This document shows positions 1-7,597 of a DNA stretch of 64,000 bases, one piece after another. Below the pieces are notes generated by a model that searched no databases, was not told the origin of the DNA, and saw nothing but the letters and a program-made list of their open reading frames with translations. This DNA comes from Gp6-AA40 sp035649635. Its GTDB lineage: Bacteria > Acidobacteriota > Vicinamibacteria > Vicinamibacterales > UBA2999. The translations under genes and the position numbers were made by a program. The stretch lies in assembly GCA_035649635.1 (NCBI GenBank), contig DASRJE010000059.1:1-64000 (forward strand), in the 5' to 3' direction. Position 1 is the stretch's first letter. Every line of letters starts with the position of its first letter.

Positions 1-436
1 GGAAGACGCCGTCGCGCTGGCCTTGCGCGATGATGTCGCGGACCGCGACGAATACATCGTTCATCAACTGGAACGTGTTGACATCGAAATGCGGCGCCCC
101 GGCGGCAATCTCGCGCAGCATGATCGGCGCGAACCACGGCCGCAACGCGGCTTCCTCGACGATGGCGGCAATCCAGGCGTCGAGCTTCTCCACGGCGCTG
201 CCGCTGCGGTCGGCGATGGCGCGGGCACGGCCGCTGGCGGTGCGGACCATATCGCGAACGACCTCGAGGTAGAGATCGCGCTTACTGCCGAAGTGGTAGT
301 AGAGCATCGCCTTGTTGACGCGGGCGCGGGCGGCGATGCGGTCGGTGCCGGCGGCGTCGTAGCCGCGCTCGGCGAACTCGTGCGCGGCGGCGCGGAAGAT
401 GGCGGTGCGGGAGTCCCGCAGGGAGCGGCGCGCCAT
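1..436 (-). CDS. TetR-family transcriptional regulator (3' end outside window)
   Basis: The frame starts with ATG at 436 on the minus strand and runs off the left edge, so only about 145 N-terminal residues are visible. Residues 5-50 form a TetR_N helix-turn-helix: an IFRAAAHEFAERGYDAAG stretch, then TDRIAARARVNKAMLYYHFG, and SKRDLYLEVV. These are the family's conserved blocks. The remainder is the start of the helical ligand-binding domain, which is not conserved enough to name an inducer. Such proteins usually repress themselves or a neighbouring efflux or catabolic operon. The dyad-like sequence just upstream of the start would suit autoregulation. The regulated gene is probably further left, outside the window. 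Family assignment is firm; the target is unknown. Confidence 0.9.
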   Translation of the reverse strand, partial: MARRSLRDSRTAIFRAAAHEFAERGYDAAGTDRIAARARVNKAMLYYHFGSKRDLYLEVVRDMVRTASGRARAIADRSGSAVEKLDAWIAAIVEEAALRPWFAPIMLREIAAGAPHFDVNTFQLMNDVFVAVRDIIAQGQRDGVF

Positions 437-439
437 GTG

Positions 440-460
440 TTAACCAACCAGTTAGTTATT
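440..460. promoter_or_regulatory. Putative TetR operator upstream of the regulator
   Basis: Just upstream of the TetR start lies TAACCAACCAGTTAGTTATT. The half-sites AACCAACC and AGTTAGTT form an imperfect dyad (AACCAACC against AACTAACT on the other strand). It is the only AT-rich stretch nearby, and TetR autoregulatory sites usually sit here. Binding is inferred from position and symmetry alone. Confidence 0.4.
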
Positions 461-526
461 ACTACTACTACAACAGGGCCGGCGGCGGCTGTCAAGGTGG
501 GCGAAACCCTGAGGGGGCTAGCGAGG

Positions 527-588
527 GTGTCAGGCAGTGAATCGTGAATGGACGCACGCGTGTTGGGTGTCAGGCAGTGAATCGTGAA
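527..588 (+). repeat. Two direct copies of a 22-bp dispersed repeat
   Basis: Two identical 22-bp copies beginning GTGTCAGGCAGTGAATCGTG lie at 527-548 and 567-588. Three further identical copies in the opposite orientation lie at 6383-6539. The sequence resembles REP-type motifs with a GTGTCAGGCA core found scattered in many soil bacteria; that resemblance is from memory. The rest of 437-649 contains no gene. Confidence 0.85.
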
Positions 589-612
589 CGCACCCGCCGC
601 GCGCGCTTACGC

Positions 613-634
613 CGGCCGGTCTGCCGACCGGCCG
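613..634. other. Perfect 9-bp hairpin before the epimerase gene
   Basis: CGGCCGGTC-TGCC-GACCGGCCG is a perfect 9-bp stem with a 4-nt loop, ending about 15 nt before the ATG at 650. There is no T-tract after it. It could be a terminator remnant of upstream transcription or a structured 5' leader. Confidence 0.5.
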
Positions 635-649
635 CTACACTGATAGGCA

Positions 650-1543
650 ATGGCGAGGATCATCGTGGCGGGTGGAACAGGGCTGCTCGGCAGCTCGCTG
701 GTCGGCGCCCTGCAAAACGATCGGCACACGGTCGCGGTGTTGACGCGCCAACCGACCCGGGACAACGAGGTGCGGTGGGCGCCCCATGACGAGGATGGTT
801 CGTGGACCTCGGCGCTCAAAGGTGCTCACGCAGTCATCAACCTGGCCGGTGCTTCAATCGCTGGCGGCCGCTGGACGATGGCCCGGAAAGCGGCGATTCA
901 TGACAGTCGCATGCAGGCGACCGGCGCGCTCGTGCGCGCAATCACGGCCATGCAACAGCCGTCACCGATCTTCATCAGCAGTTCCGCCGTCGGCTACTAC
1001 GGGTCACGAGGCGATGAGCCGGCCACGGAGACAACGCCCGCGGGATCGGATTTCCTCGCGCATGTCTGTCGCGACTGGGAAGCCGCCGCGAATCAGCTTG
1101 CTGGTACATCGCGAGTCGTGCTGCTGCGCAGCGGCGTCGTGCTGGCGCGACATGGCGGTGCCCTGCCCCAGATGGCACTGCCATTCAAGCTGTTCGCCGG
1201 CGGACCTGCGGGAACCGGGCGGCAATTCATGTCGTGGATTCACGTGCACGACTGGGTGGGGATGGTGAAGTGGGCACTTGCGACCCAGGACGTTGCCGGG
1301 CCGCTCAACGTAACAGCGCCCGGTCCGGTGACCAATGAAGAGTTTTCTCGAACGCTGGGTCGCGCCCTCAGCCGTCCGTCGTGGTTGAGGGCGCCGTCAT
1401 TCGCGCTGCGTCTGGTTCTCGGCGAGATGGCGGATGCGTTACTACTCGGTGGCCAGCGCGTGCTGCCGGAAGTAGCAGAAAGGCGCGGGTTCGTCTTCCG
1501 TTATCCGACGCTCGAGTCCGCACTCCGCGACATCTACGCGTAG
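650..1543 (+). CDS. TIGR01777-family (SDR39U1/YfcH-like) NAD-dependent epimerase
   Basis: This 297-aa protein is the usual length for the TIGR01777 atypical short-chain dehydrogenase family. The N-terminus has the Rossmann nucleotide motif GGTGLLGSSL (about residues 8-17). INLAGASIAGGRW around residue 65 is a family signature (the canonical form is NLAG..I..+RW). ISSSAVGYYGSRGDE carries the Ser and Tyr positions of the SDR active site, although the canonical YxxxK is degenerate in this subfamily. The C-terminus contains the DUF1731-like segment LLGGQRVLPE. Substrate is unknown; E. coli YfcH and human SDR39U1 are also uncharacterised. The gene stands alone, with a hairpin upstream and an unrelated convergent gene downstream. 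Confidence 0.9.
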   Translation: MARIIVAGGTGLLGSSLVGALQNDRHTVAVLTRQPTRDNEVRWAPHDEDGSWTSALKGAHAVINLAGASIAGGRWTMARKAAIHDSRMQATGALVRAITAMQQPSPIFISSSAVGYYGSRGDEPATETTPAGSDFLAHVCRDWEAAANQLAGTSRVVLLRSGVVLARHGGALPQMALPFKLFAGGPAGTGRQFMSWIHVHDWVGMVKWALATQDVAGPLNVTAPGPVTNEEFSRTLGRALSRPSWLRAPSFALRLVLGEMADALLLGGQRVLPEVAERRGFVFRYPTLESALRDIYA

Positions 1544-1627
1544 AGAGTCGGCGGTTCACTCAACTTGCCACGGCGCCACTCGGGGCTACGAGATCTTCCA
1601 GCCTGTGCGGTCTAAAGACCCCCGCTA

Positions 1628-1654
1628 CTTCGTGCCCTTCGTACCCTTCGTGAC
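1628..1654 (+). repeat. Three tandem CTTCGTRMC 9-mers
   Basis: CTTCGTGCC, CTTCGTACC and CTTCGTGAC follow one another between the convergent genes ending at 1543 and 1782. This is a small tandem array, similar in style to the heptamer arrays elsewhere in the window. Confidence 0.7.
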
Positions 1655-1725
1655 ACCACCGCGCCAAAGTTTGTTCTTTGGGCAAACAATTGCGGCTCGG
1701 TCGTGTCACCAAAAGATTCTGGTTC

Positions 1726-1773
1726 GACCCAGCGCGGATGCGATCCTTGGTTGCGGCGCAGCCGCGCTGGGTC
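1726..1773. terminator. 12-bp stem-loop between convergent genes
   Basis: GACCCAGCGCGG at 1726-1737 is perfectly complementary to CCGCGCTGGGTC at 1762-1773, with a 24-nt loop. It ends 8 bp past the stop codon of the DUF1501 gene and sits in the 1544-1781 convergent spacer. There is no T-tract, so it may act as a transcript-end stabiliser or bidirectional barrier more than as an intrinsic terminator. Confidence 0.55.
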
Positions 1774-1781
1774 CTTCGTGT

Positions 1782-3038
1782 TTACACGATCGCCGGCGCG
1801 CCCGCGCGGAAGTCGCCGCCGAGGATCGCCGGCGACGCGGCGCCAAGCCAATTGTCCAGGACACGCGCGTAGACCGACCGGAAGTCGGTTTCATATCGCA
1901 CATCGCTGCCGTTATTCTCGAGACTCTGGTTGCTCAGGTCGGGATTGAGCGACGGCGCCGTGCCGTAGATGCCACCACGCACCGCGCCGCCCATCGCCAT
2001 CATCACGGCCGCCGCACCGTGATCGGTGCCGCCGCTGCCGTTCTCGGAAATGCGCCGCCCGAACTCGGAGAATTGCAGGATGAGCGTTGCAGAGAGCAAG
2101 CCCTGGTTACGAAGGTCGTTGTAAAACGCCGCGATGCCGTCACCGAAGGTCCCCATCAGCCCGCCATAAGTGCCGCCACCCTGCACTCCCTGAGTGGCGT
2201 GAGTGTCGAAACCGCCGGTCTGTACCCAATACACGCGCGTCCCGGTACCGCGAACGATTGAACCCGCGACGGTGCGGAGCGCGATCGCGAAACCGTTGTT
2301 CGGATAGGCGACGGTACCGGTATATCCCGCAACCGAGGCGACGCGATCGAGCGTGTCGAAGGCGGCGGTGGCCGTGCTGTTCACGAACGCGAGCTGCGGC
2401 CGGTCGACCGGCACGTGCGACGCGATCCGCTGTGCTGCCGCCCGTTCGTTCAGTGCTTCGGCAATGTTGTTCGGGCTGGCAAAAACGTACGTGCGCGCGT
2501 CCGGAATAGCCGGCACGCTCACTTCTCTCGAGAGCAACCCCCGTGGCACCTCGCGCGTCGTCGCCCATCCTGACAGCGCATCCTTCGGAACAGTTTCGAG
2601 ATACCGGCCCAGCCAACCTGTGGAAGACGGGCTCGACGGATTGGCTGAACCCCAGATGTCGAATCCCTGGAAATGCGACCGGCTCGAGTTCTGATACCCC
2701 GTGCGCTGGATGATGGCCAGGCGGCCCTCGTTGAAGATGCCCTGCAGCCCACTGAGCCGCGGGTGCAACCCGAGCGCGCGACCACTGCTGTCGGTCCCGA
2801 TCTGGAGCACCTGCCCGGCAGGCACTGCAATCGTCGGTCGGCGGCTGTAATAAAACTGATCTTGATACGGCACCACGGTGTTCAGCGCATCGTTGCCACC
2901 GCCGAGATACACCACCACGAGACTGCGAGATCTCGCTCCCTGTGCGCGGGCGATGTCGCTGAGGAACGTCGGCGCGGTGAAGCTGACGGTAAACGCCGCA
3001 ACGCCGCCGCGGATGAAGTCACGTCGTGTCACGGGCAT
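1782..3038 (-). CDS. DUF1501 family Tat-exported protein
   Basis: This is a 418-aa protein with a twin-arginine export signal at the N-terminus (MPVTRRDFIRGG, then a hydrophobic stretch). It is followed by the DUF1501 core: LVVVYLGGGNDALNTVVPY near residue 40, then LGLHPRLSGLQ and IIQRTGYQNSSRSHF. A later SEFGRRISENGSGGTDHG segment is the family's most conserved block. The fold is related to the alkaline phosphatase/sulfatase superfamily, but no catalytic activity has been assigned. A good Shine-Dalgarno (GGGAGA) precedes the ATG. It lies 57 bp after the DUF1800 gene on the same strand. The DUF1800-DUF1501 pair recurs in Planctomycetes, Acidobacteria and Proteobacteria, so the two probably act together in the envelope. 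Confidence 0.9.
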   Translation of the reverse strand: MPVTRRDFIRGGVAAFTVSFTAPTFLSDIARAQGARSRSLVVVYLGGGNDALNTVVPYQDQFYYSRRPTIAVPAGQVLQIGTDSSGRALGLHPRLSGLQGIFNEGRLAIIQRTGYQNSSRSHFQGFDIWGSANPSSPSSTGWLGRYLETVPKDALSGWATTREVPRGLLSREVSVPAIPDARTYVFASPNNIAEALNERAAAQRIASHVPVDRPQLAFVNSTATAAFDTLDRVASVAGYTGTVAYPNNGFAIALRTVAGSIVRGTGTRVYWVQTGGFDTHATQGVQGGGTYGGLMGTFGDGIAAFYNDLRNQGLLSATLILQFSEFGRRISENGSGGTDHGAAAVMMAMGGAVRGGIYGTAPSLNPDLSNQSLENNGSDVRYETDFRSVYARVLDNWLGAASPAILGGDFRAGAPAIV

Positions 3039-3095
3039 GAACGTCTCCCGACGGAACGAGGAACATCGAACCAGGGCCCACCAACCGCTATCCGC

Positions 3096-4547
3096 CTAGA
3101 CAACCTGATACTCACCCGACCCGACGATGAGCCGGGCGAGGCCGGCGGCTTTCGTCCTCAACTGCGTCTCCGAGCCGGTCCAGGCGCCGCCCGTTTCGAG
3201 ATAGCCGAGCAACTCACTGCGCGCACTCTGATCGAAGGGCACCGACAGCCGATTGAGGAAAAAGTCGAGGACCGACTCCGCTGATGATCCGGAACTGCCG
3301 ATTTCGCGCACCAGATTGAGGCGTTGATTGCTCGCAAGAGCCGCGGCGAAATTCATTCGCGCCAACATGCCGCCGGTCGTAAACCATCCCTGGCCCAGCT
3401 CCCAGCCGTTGACGTCGGGCGGTTCGAACAGCGTCTGACCCATCGCCGACAACGGCGCGCGGAGCGTGTCGACCGAAAAACCCGTCCAACCGACTTCTTT
3501 GACGGCCCGCACCACATACTCGACCGGCCAACTAAAACGCGAACGCCAGTTCCCCGGGTTCTGGAACTGACGTGAGCGCAGCATGTAATGGACGATTGAT
3601 TCGATTCGCGTCCCGCTTTGCAGATAGGCGCTCGCGGCATCGTGCAGCGTTCCTTCGTCTGGTTCCACCGCTTCGCTGACGAAGAAATCCCACATCTTCC
3701 GCGCCAGCCGTCGTCCCGTATCGGGATGCGTTGCGAGCGCGGTGATGAAGTCGATGCCGTCCTGCATGCCGTCAGTGGCAGCGCGGGCCGGAATCGTGCG
3801 GTTGCCGTTTCGATAGATCGGAAACGAGAACGTCTTTTCCCCGGTGTCGTGCTGGTTCGCGTTGAAGACGAACTCATAGTACGAGGTCGCATCATTCCCG
3901 CGGTTCACCAGGCGGAGATTCCATCCAGTGAAGACGCGCGAGGCAGCGTAGACGTCGAACTCGTTGTAATGACCGATCCCAAACGTGAAGAGCTCCATGA
4001 TCTCGCGGCCGAAGTTCTCCTGCGGACGCTGCCGCGTGTTCAGTCGGCCGTCGAGCCACACGAGCATCGCCGGATCCTTGGCGACCTCGATCAATAAGTC
4101 GCGAAAGCTGCCAAGCGCCATCGACCGAAACAACTCGATCTGCCCCTGTGGCCCGGGAAGTTCATCGGCCTTGAGGGCCATCATGCGGGTGGCCTGCACG
4201 CCTCCCACGATGCCGGCGATCTTCGAGTAGGCGGTGGCGAAATGGTTGTGCCAGAAGAGCGCCATCTTCTCCTGCAGTGGCCGTTTCGAATGGACCATTC
4301 GGAACAACCATCGCTGGCGCGCGTGCTCGATATCCAGGTTTGGGGAAAACCCGCGGGCGGCCGTAATCGAGGCGTAGGCAGGGTCTCCAATCTTCGAATC
4401 GACATCGTCTGGTTGCCGTTCGAAGTCGAGGAGATACTGCAGGAGACCGGAGGTGGAGGTGTCCTCGAACGCCCTCAGATCATCCTGGCTTGCGCCGAAG
4501 CCGGCCCGTCGCAGGAGGTGCTCGACGCCGGATTCGCTTCGTGCCAT
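3096..4547 (-). CDS. DUF1800 family protein
   Basis: This 483-aa protein is typical DUF1800: ARSESGVEHLLRRAGFGAS at the N-terminus, RPLQEKMALFWHNHFAT near residue 95, and LLIEVAKDPAMLVWLDG followed by PQENFGREIMELFTFGIGHY. The C-terminal EPPDVNGWELGQGWFTT block is also diagnostic. There is no obvious signal peptide, although the partner DUF1501 protein is Tat-exported. A strong SD (GGAGGGG) precedes the ATG at 4547. The biochemical role is unknown for the family. It is the first gene of a two-gene operon with the DUF1501 gene, and transcription starts in the 188-bp divergent space shared with the VOC gene. Confidence 0.9.
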   Translation of the reverse strand: MARSESGVEHLLRRAGFGASQDDLRAFEDTSTSGLLQYLLDFERQPDDVDSKIGDPAYASITAARGFSPNLDIEHARQRWLFRMVHSKRPLQEKMALFWHNHFATAYSKIAGIVGGVQATRMMALKADELPGPQGQIELFRSMALGSFRDLLIEVAKDPAMLVWLDGRLNTRQRPQENFGREIMELFTFGIGHYNEFDVYAASRVFTGWNLRLVNRGNDATSYYEFVFNANQHDTGEKTFSFPIYRNGNRTIPARAATDGMQDGIDFITALATHPDTGRRLARKMWDFFVSEAVEPDEGTLHDAASAYLQSGTRIESIVHYMLRSRQFQNPGNWRSRFSWPVEYVVRAVKEVGWTGFSVDTLRAPLSAMGQTLFEPPDVNGWELGQGWFTTGGMLARMNFAAALASNQRLNLVREIGSSGSSAESVLDFFLNRLSVPFDQSARSELLGYLETGGAWTGSETQLRTKAAGLARLIVGSGEYQVV

Positions 4548-4735
4548 GAAATCGCCCCTCCAGGGACCACGCGCGTCGCGCGCGCGTAATCCGAGCGGAT
4601 CTCGCTGTAGGACTTACAGTCCCGTCATCCGTCGCGGCGTAAGATACGTCTGTTTTCCGAAAAAAGGCTGTACGGCGATTCCCGGCGTCTACGCCGTGCA
4701 AATTCACCGCCCACTCGTTACCATTCAAGTCCGAC

Positions 4736-5254
4736 ATGCCCTCACGAAAACGACCGGCTCCCGCGCGTTCTTCACGGCGCCGCACCACGAAGACCCGATC
4801 CACGCGCAGCGCCGCAACCTCCGCGTCCGTGACCGCATCCCGGCGTGCCGACGCCTCGAGCGGCCTTGCGCCTGGCATGCAGACCGTCAGTGCCTATTTA
4901 GCGGTAGCCAACGTCGGCGCCTCGATGGAATTCCTCGAGCGTGCGTTCGCATTCACACGCGGTGTCGTCCTTCCCGACACTGACGGTCAGATCCGATACG
5001 CAGAAATGCGTCACGGTGAGTCCGTGATTATGCTGGTGCGCCGAGGTGATCCCGCGACGGCAAGCGGTGGAGCGGCCGCATTGTATACCTACGTCGGCGA
5101 TGTGGATCACGCTGCCGCGGAGGCCCGCAAGGCCGGCGCCGGCGTCACCAACGCCGAGGACCAGCCGTGGGGTGACCGCACGTCGGTCGTCACCGACCCC
5201 GACGGATATCGCTGGGTGCTGGCAACGTTCAAGAAGCTGGCGCCCTTCGCGTAA
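4736..5254 (+). CDS. VOC (glyoxalase/bleomycin-resistance-like) family protein
   Basis: From residue 48 (MQTVSAYLAVANVGASMEFL) onward this is a single VOC module of about 125 aa. It contains YAEMRHGESVIMLVRRG, TYVGDVDHAAAEARKAGAG and the C-terminal DRTSVVTDPDGYRWVLATF, matching the PhnB/YdcJ-like subgroup. The first 47 residues are a basic Arg/Ser/Thr/Ala-rich extension without family similarity. The start may therefore be the internal ATG at 4877 instead; neither start has a convincing SD. VOC proteins bind a divalent metal and act as dimers on varied substrates, and nothing here identifies the substrate. It is transcribed divergently from the DUF1800 gene. Confidence 0.8.
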   Translation: MPSRKRPAPARSSRRRTTKTRSTRSAATSASVTASRRADASSGLAPGMQTVSAYLAVANVGASMEFLERAFAFTRGVVLPDTDGQIRYAEMRHGESVIMLVRRGDPATASGGAAALYTYVGDVDHAAAEARKAGAGVTNAEDQPWGDRTSVVTDPDGYRWVLATFKKLAPFA

Positions 5255-5348
5255 CGGCACGTCCTCCTAACACATAGGAAAAAACTTCGTTCAGCGTCCA
5301 AACTATCTATTTGTCTATCAACACGAAGCTCCATACTCTGGCGAGCGG

Positions 5349-6359
5349 ATGTTGTTGTTTCCATTTGCCGAGTTCTGGTGGGCCTACGTCGGCTTTACCT
5401 CGTTCGTGCTGCTGCTCCTCGCGCTCGATCTTGGAGTGTTCCACCGCCGACCACGTGTCGTGTCGTTCCGCGAATCGCTGGGCTGGTCGATCGTCTGGGT
5501 GGCCCTCGCGCTGACGTTCAACTACGCCTTTTACCTCTACGTCACGTCGGTCGTCGGTCCCGTCGAAGGACGGCAGGCGGCGCTGGAGTTTCTCACCGGC
5601 TATCTGGTCGAGAAGTCGCTCGCCGTCGACAACGTGTTCGTCTTCGTGCTCGTCTTCAACTACTTCGGCGTTCCGCCGATCTATCAGCACCGTGTGCTCT
5701 TTTACGGCGTCCTCGGAGCGTTGGTGTTTCGAGCCGCGTTCATCGCCGTGGGCGCGGTCCTGATGCAATACCACCTGGTGGTCATGCTCTTCGGGGTGTT
5801 TCTTCTGCTCACTGGCATCAAGCTGCTGTGGTCGCCTGAACAGAAGATCGAGCCAGAGCGAAACCCGCTGATTCGCCTCTTTCGTCGCGTCGTCCCCATG
5901 ACGACCGACGTGCGTGGCCCGCAATTCCTCGTCAAGACGGGAGGACGATGGCACGCCACGCCGTTGCTGGTCGCGCTGCTCTTCATGGAGATGAGCGACA
6001 TCATCTTCGCCGCCGACTCGGTCCCGGCGATCTTCGCGTTGTCGCGGGAGCCGCTGATTGTCTACATGTCGAACGTCTTCGCGGTGCTCGGACTGCGCGC
6101 GATGTACTTCCTGCTGGCCGATGCGATCCGGCGATTCGACCTGCTCAAGTACGCGCTCGCCCTGATCCTCATATTCGTGGGGTTGAAGATGACATGGCTG
6201 AACGACTTGTTCGGCGGGAAGTTTCCGATCGAATGGTCGCTCGGCATCATCGCTGCCCTGCTTGCAGGCGCTGTCGTGGCATCACTGGTGAAAGGCGCGC
6301 GCCAAGAATGCGACGACGCTCGGGAGCAGCGCACGAGTCAGCACAGGCGAGCCAGTTAG
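5349..6359 (+). CDS. TerC/Alx family integral membrane protein
   Basis: This 336-aa polytopic protein has about nine predicted transmembrane segments. Family hallmarks are clear. GYLVEKSLAVDNVFVFVLVF (about residues 80-99) and MEMSDIIFAADSVPAIFA (about residues 215-232) each place acidic residues in the membrane, as in TerC and Alx. Members export or regulate manganese or respond to alkaline stress; some are linked to tellurite resistance. An upstream yybP-ykoY Mn riboswitch is common for this family, but the 94-bp upstream spacer here is too short and shows none. The C-terminal tail is basic. The last codons are echoed imperfectly about 100 bp downstream inside a repeat cluster. Confidence 0.92.
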   Translation: MLLFPFAEFWWAYVGFTSFVLLLLALDLGVFHRRPRVVSFRESLGWSIVWVALALTFNYAFYLYVTSVVGPVEGRQAALEFLTGYLVEKSLAVDNVFVFVLVFNYFGVPPIYQHRVLFYGVLGALVFRAAFIAVGAVLMQYHLVVMLFGVFLLLTGIKLLWSPEQKIEPERNPLIRLFRRVVPMTTDVRGPQFLVKTGGRWHATPLLVALLFMEMSDIIFAADSVPAIFALSREPLIVYMSNVFAVLGLRAMYFLLADAIRRFDLLKYALALILIFVGLKMTWLNDLFGGKFPIEWSLGIIAALLAGAVVASLVKGARQECDDAREQRTSQHRRAS

Positions 6360-6382
6360 CACACTCGTGTTACGTGGGCGCG

Positions 6383-6539
6383 TTCACGATTCACTGCCTG
6401 ACACCATAGTGTGGCAATTTGTGGGAGGAGCAGACGAGACAGCATCGGCGAGCCAGTTAGTGCCGCGCGGGGCGTTCACGATTCACTGCCTGACACTTTA
6501 TGAAACCTGGCGCCGCGTTCACGATTCACTGCCTGACAC
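6383..6539 (-). repeat. Three inverted copies of the 22-bp dispersed repeat, with an echo of the terC 3' end
   Basis: Copies identical to those at 527-588, in reverse orientation, lie at 6383-6404, 6475-6496 and 6518-6539. Between them, 6427-6460 repeats the last part of terC: GGCGAGCCAGTTAG at 6346-6359 recurs at 6447-6460 with similar flanking bases. A unit of roughly 90-100 bp carrying the gene tail and one repeat therefore appears to have been duplicated. The cluster fills the convergent spacer between terC and the outer-membrane protein gene. Confidence 0.85.
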
Positions 6540-6544
6540 CAGCG

Positions 6545-7597
6545 CTACCACCAGCGCTTCGCCCAGACGATCGAAACCCCGACCTGATGATCGACGGCCG
6601 GTACGTTCCACTTACGGATCGCCGAGTGAGCAAGCCTGACGGTCGTCTCGGCGTTCACCAGGTAGCCGACTGTCGTGTCGGTGTACCAGGACGTCCGGTC
6701 TGGCACCTCGCCGGTCGCGACGACGGTGACGGGGGACGTGATCACCGTGCCGCGGGTGTGCGCGAACAGCCTGGGCGTCAGCGTCTGCTTGACTTGTAAG
6801 GTCGCCCCACGCGCCTCCCGACCGCCAGTCGGCGTGTCGAATCGATCGCGTGTCCATTCGCCGCTGATCTTCGTGTAGCCGAATGCGTATTCACCCTCCA
6901 CGTTGAGCAGCGCGTAGGGGTCGCTCACGTTCGCATCGCCCGATCGGCCCCACGCCGTGGCAGCGCCAATCCGCATTCCCTGGCGGGGCGAGATTCCCCC
7001 TCCAACGACGCCGTTGGGACGAAACGGTGGATGCTCTGTATGGAAGAAGTCTGCTGGTGCCCGATCGATGAAAGCCACGCGAGCGTCCCAATGCTTCGAG
7101 GATGTATTCGCCTGAACCCCAATCGGATAGATAGAAGAGATGAGGGCGTGGGGCGCGGCGCCGCTTCCTATTGCCGGCAGATAGCTGTAGTACCCGCGGT
7201 GCCACCAGATCACGCCATCGTTGACGCTGGCGCGGTTCTCGGTCATGCCGAGGCCGACGGGCGACGTAAACTTGCCGGCTTCCAGCCGCCACTTGCTGCC
7301 CTTCTCGAACTCGTAGCGGATCGAGGCTTGCGGGACGTAAACCTCCCACTTACCCGTCATCACGTGCCAAATGAGTGGTCGAATCGAGAGCTGGAGTCGT
7401 GGCGCAACTTCGACGGTACCGAACGGATCGATGATGAGCTGCGTCTTCCACGTGCCGTTATCGTCAAAGTAGTCCTGTACCCCGGCGACGGTGTCGAACG
7501 CGACGGCTCGAGTGCCACTACCCACCGTTTGTGCACGCGTTGGAGCGGCGATCGCAACCAGTAGCACGCAAGCGGCGGCGAAGGGGCGGCGACTCAT
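6545..7597 (-). CDS. Predicted outer-membrane beta-barrel protein
   Basis: This 350-aa protein has a clear Sec signal peptide (MSRRPFAAACVLLVAIAAPTRA, cleaved before Q). The mature part alternates polar and hydrophobic residues with many aromatic residues, and the C-terminus ends in aromatic residues (VSIVWAKRWW), as in porin-like barrels. VQDYFDDNGTWKTQLIIDPFGTVEVAPRLQLSIRPLIW near the start and GVQANTSSKHWDARVAF later look like strands of a phosphate-selective or DUF3187-like porin, but I do not recognise the exact family. Its start overlaps the stop of the HD-GYP gene by 4 bp, so the two are translationally coupled. It is the third gene of the cupredoxin operon, which suggests an outer-membrane partner for that system. 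Confidence 0.75.
   Translation of the reverse strand: MSRRPFAAACVLLVAIAAPTRAQTVGSGTRAVAFDTVAGVQDYFDDNGTWKTQLIIDPFGTVEVAPRLQLSIRPLIWHVMTGKWEVYVPQASIRYEFEKGSKWRLEAGKFTSPVGLGMTENRASVNDGVIWWHRGYYSYLPAIGSGAAPHALISSIYPIGVQANTSSKHWDARVAFIDRAPADFFHTEHPPFRPNGVVGGGISPRQGMRIGAATAWGRSGDANVSDPYALLNVEGEYAFGYTKISGEWTRDRFDTPTGGREARGATLQVKQTLTPRLFAHTRGTVITSPVTVVATGEVPDRTSWYTDTTVGYLVNAETTVRLAHSAIRKWNVPAVDHQVGVSIVWAKRWW

Noticed and set aside
527..588. CRISPR-like spacing of the 22-bp repeats
   Set aside because: Only two to three copies per cluster, 18-70-bp gaps of uneven length, part of the gap explained by terC duplication, and no cas genes.
1715..1780. GGTTCGACCC resembling a tRNA T-arm
   Set aside because: No acceptor or anticodon stems around it; the bases are explained by the 12-bp hairpin.
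5255..5348. Possible manganese (yybP-ykoY) riboswitch before terC
   Set aside because: The spacer is too short and lacks the conserved internal loops.
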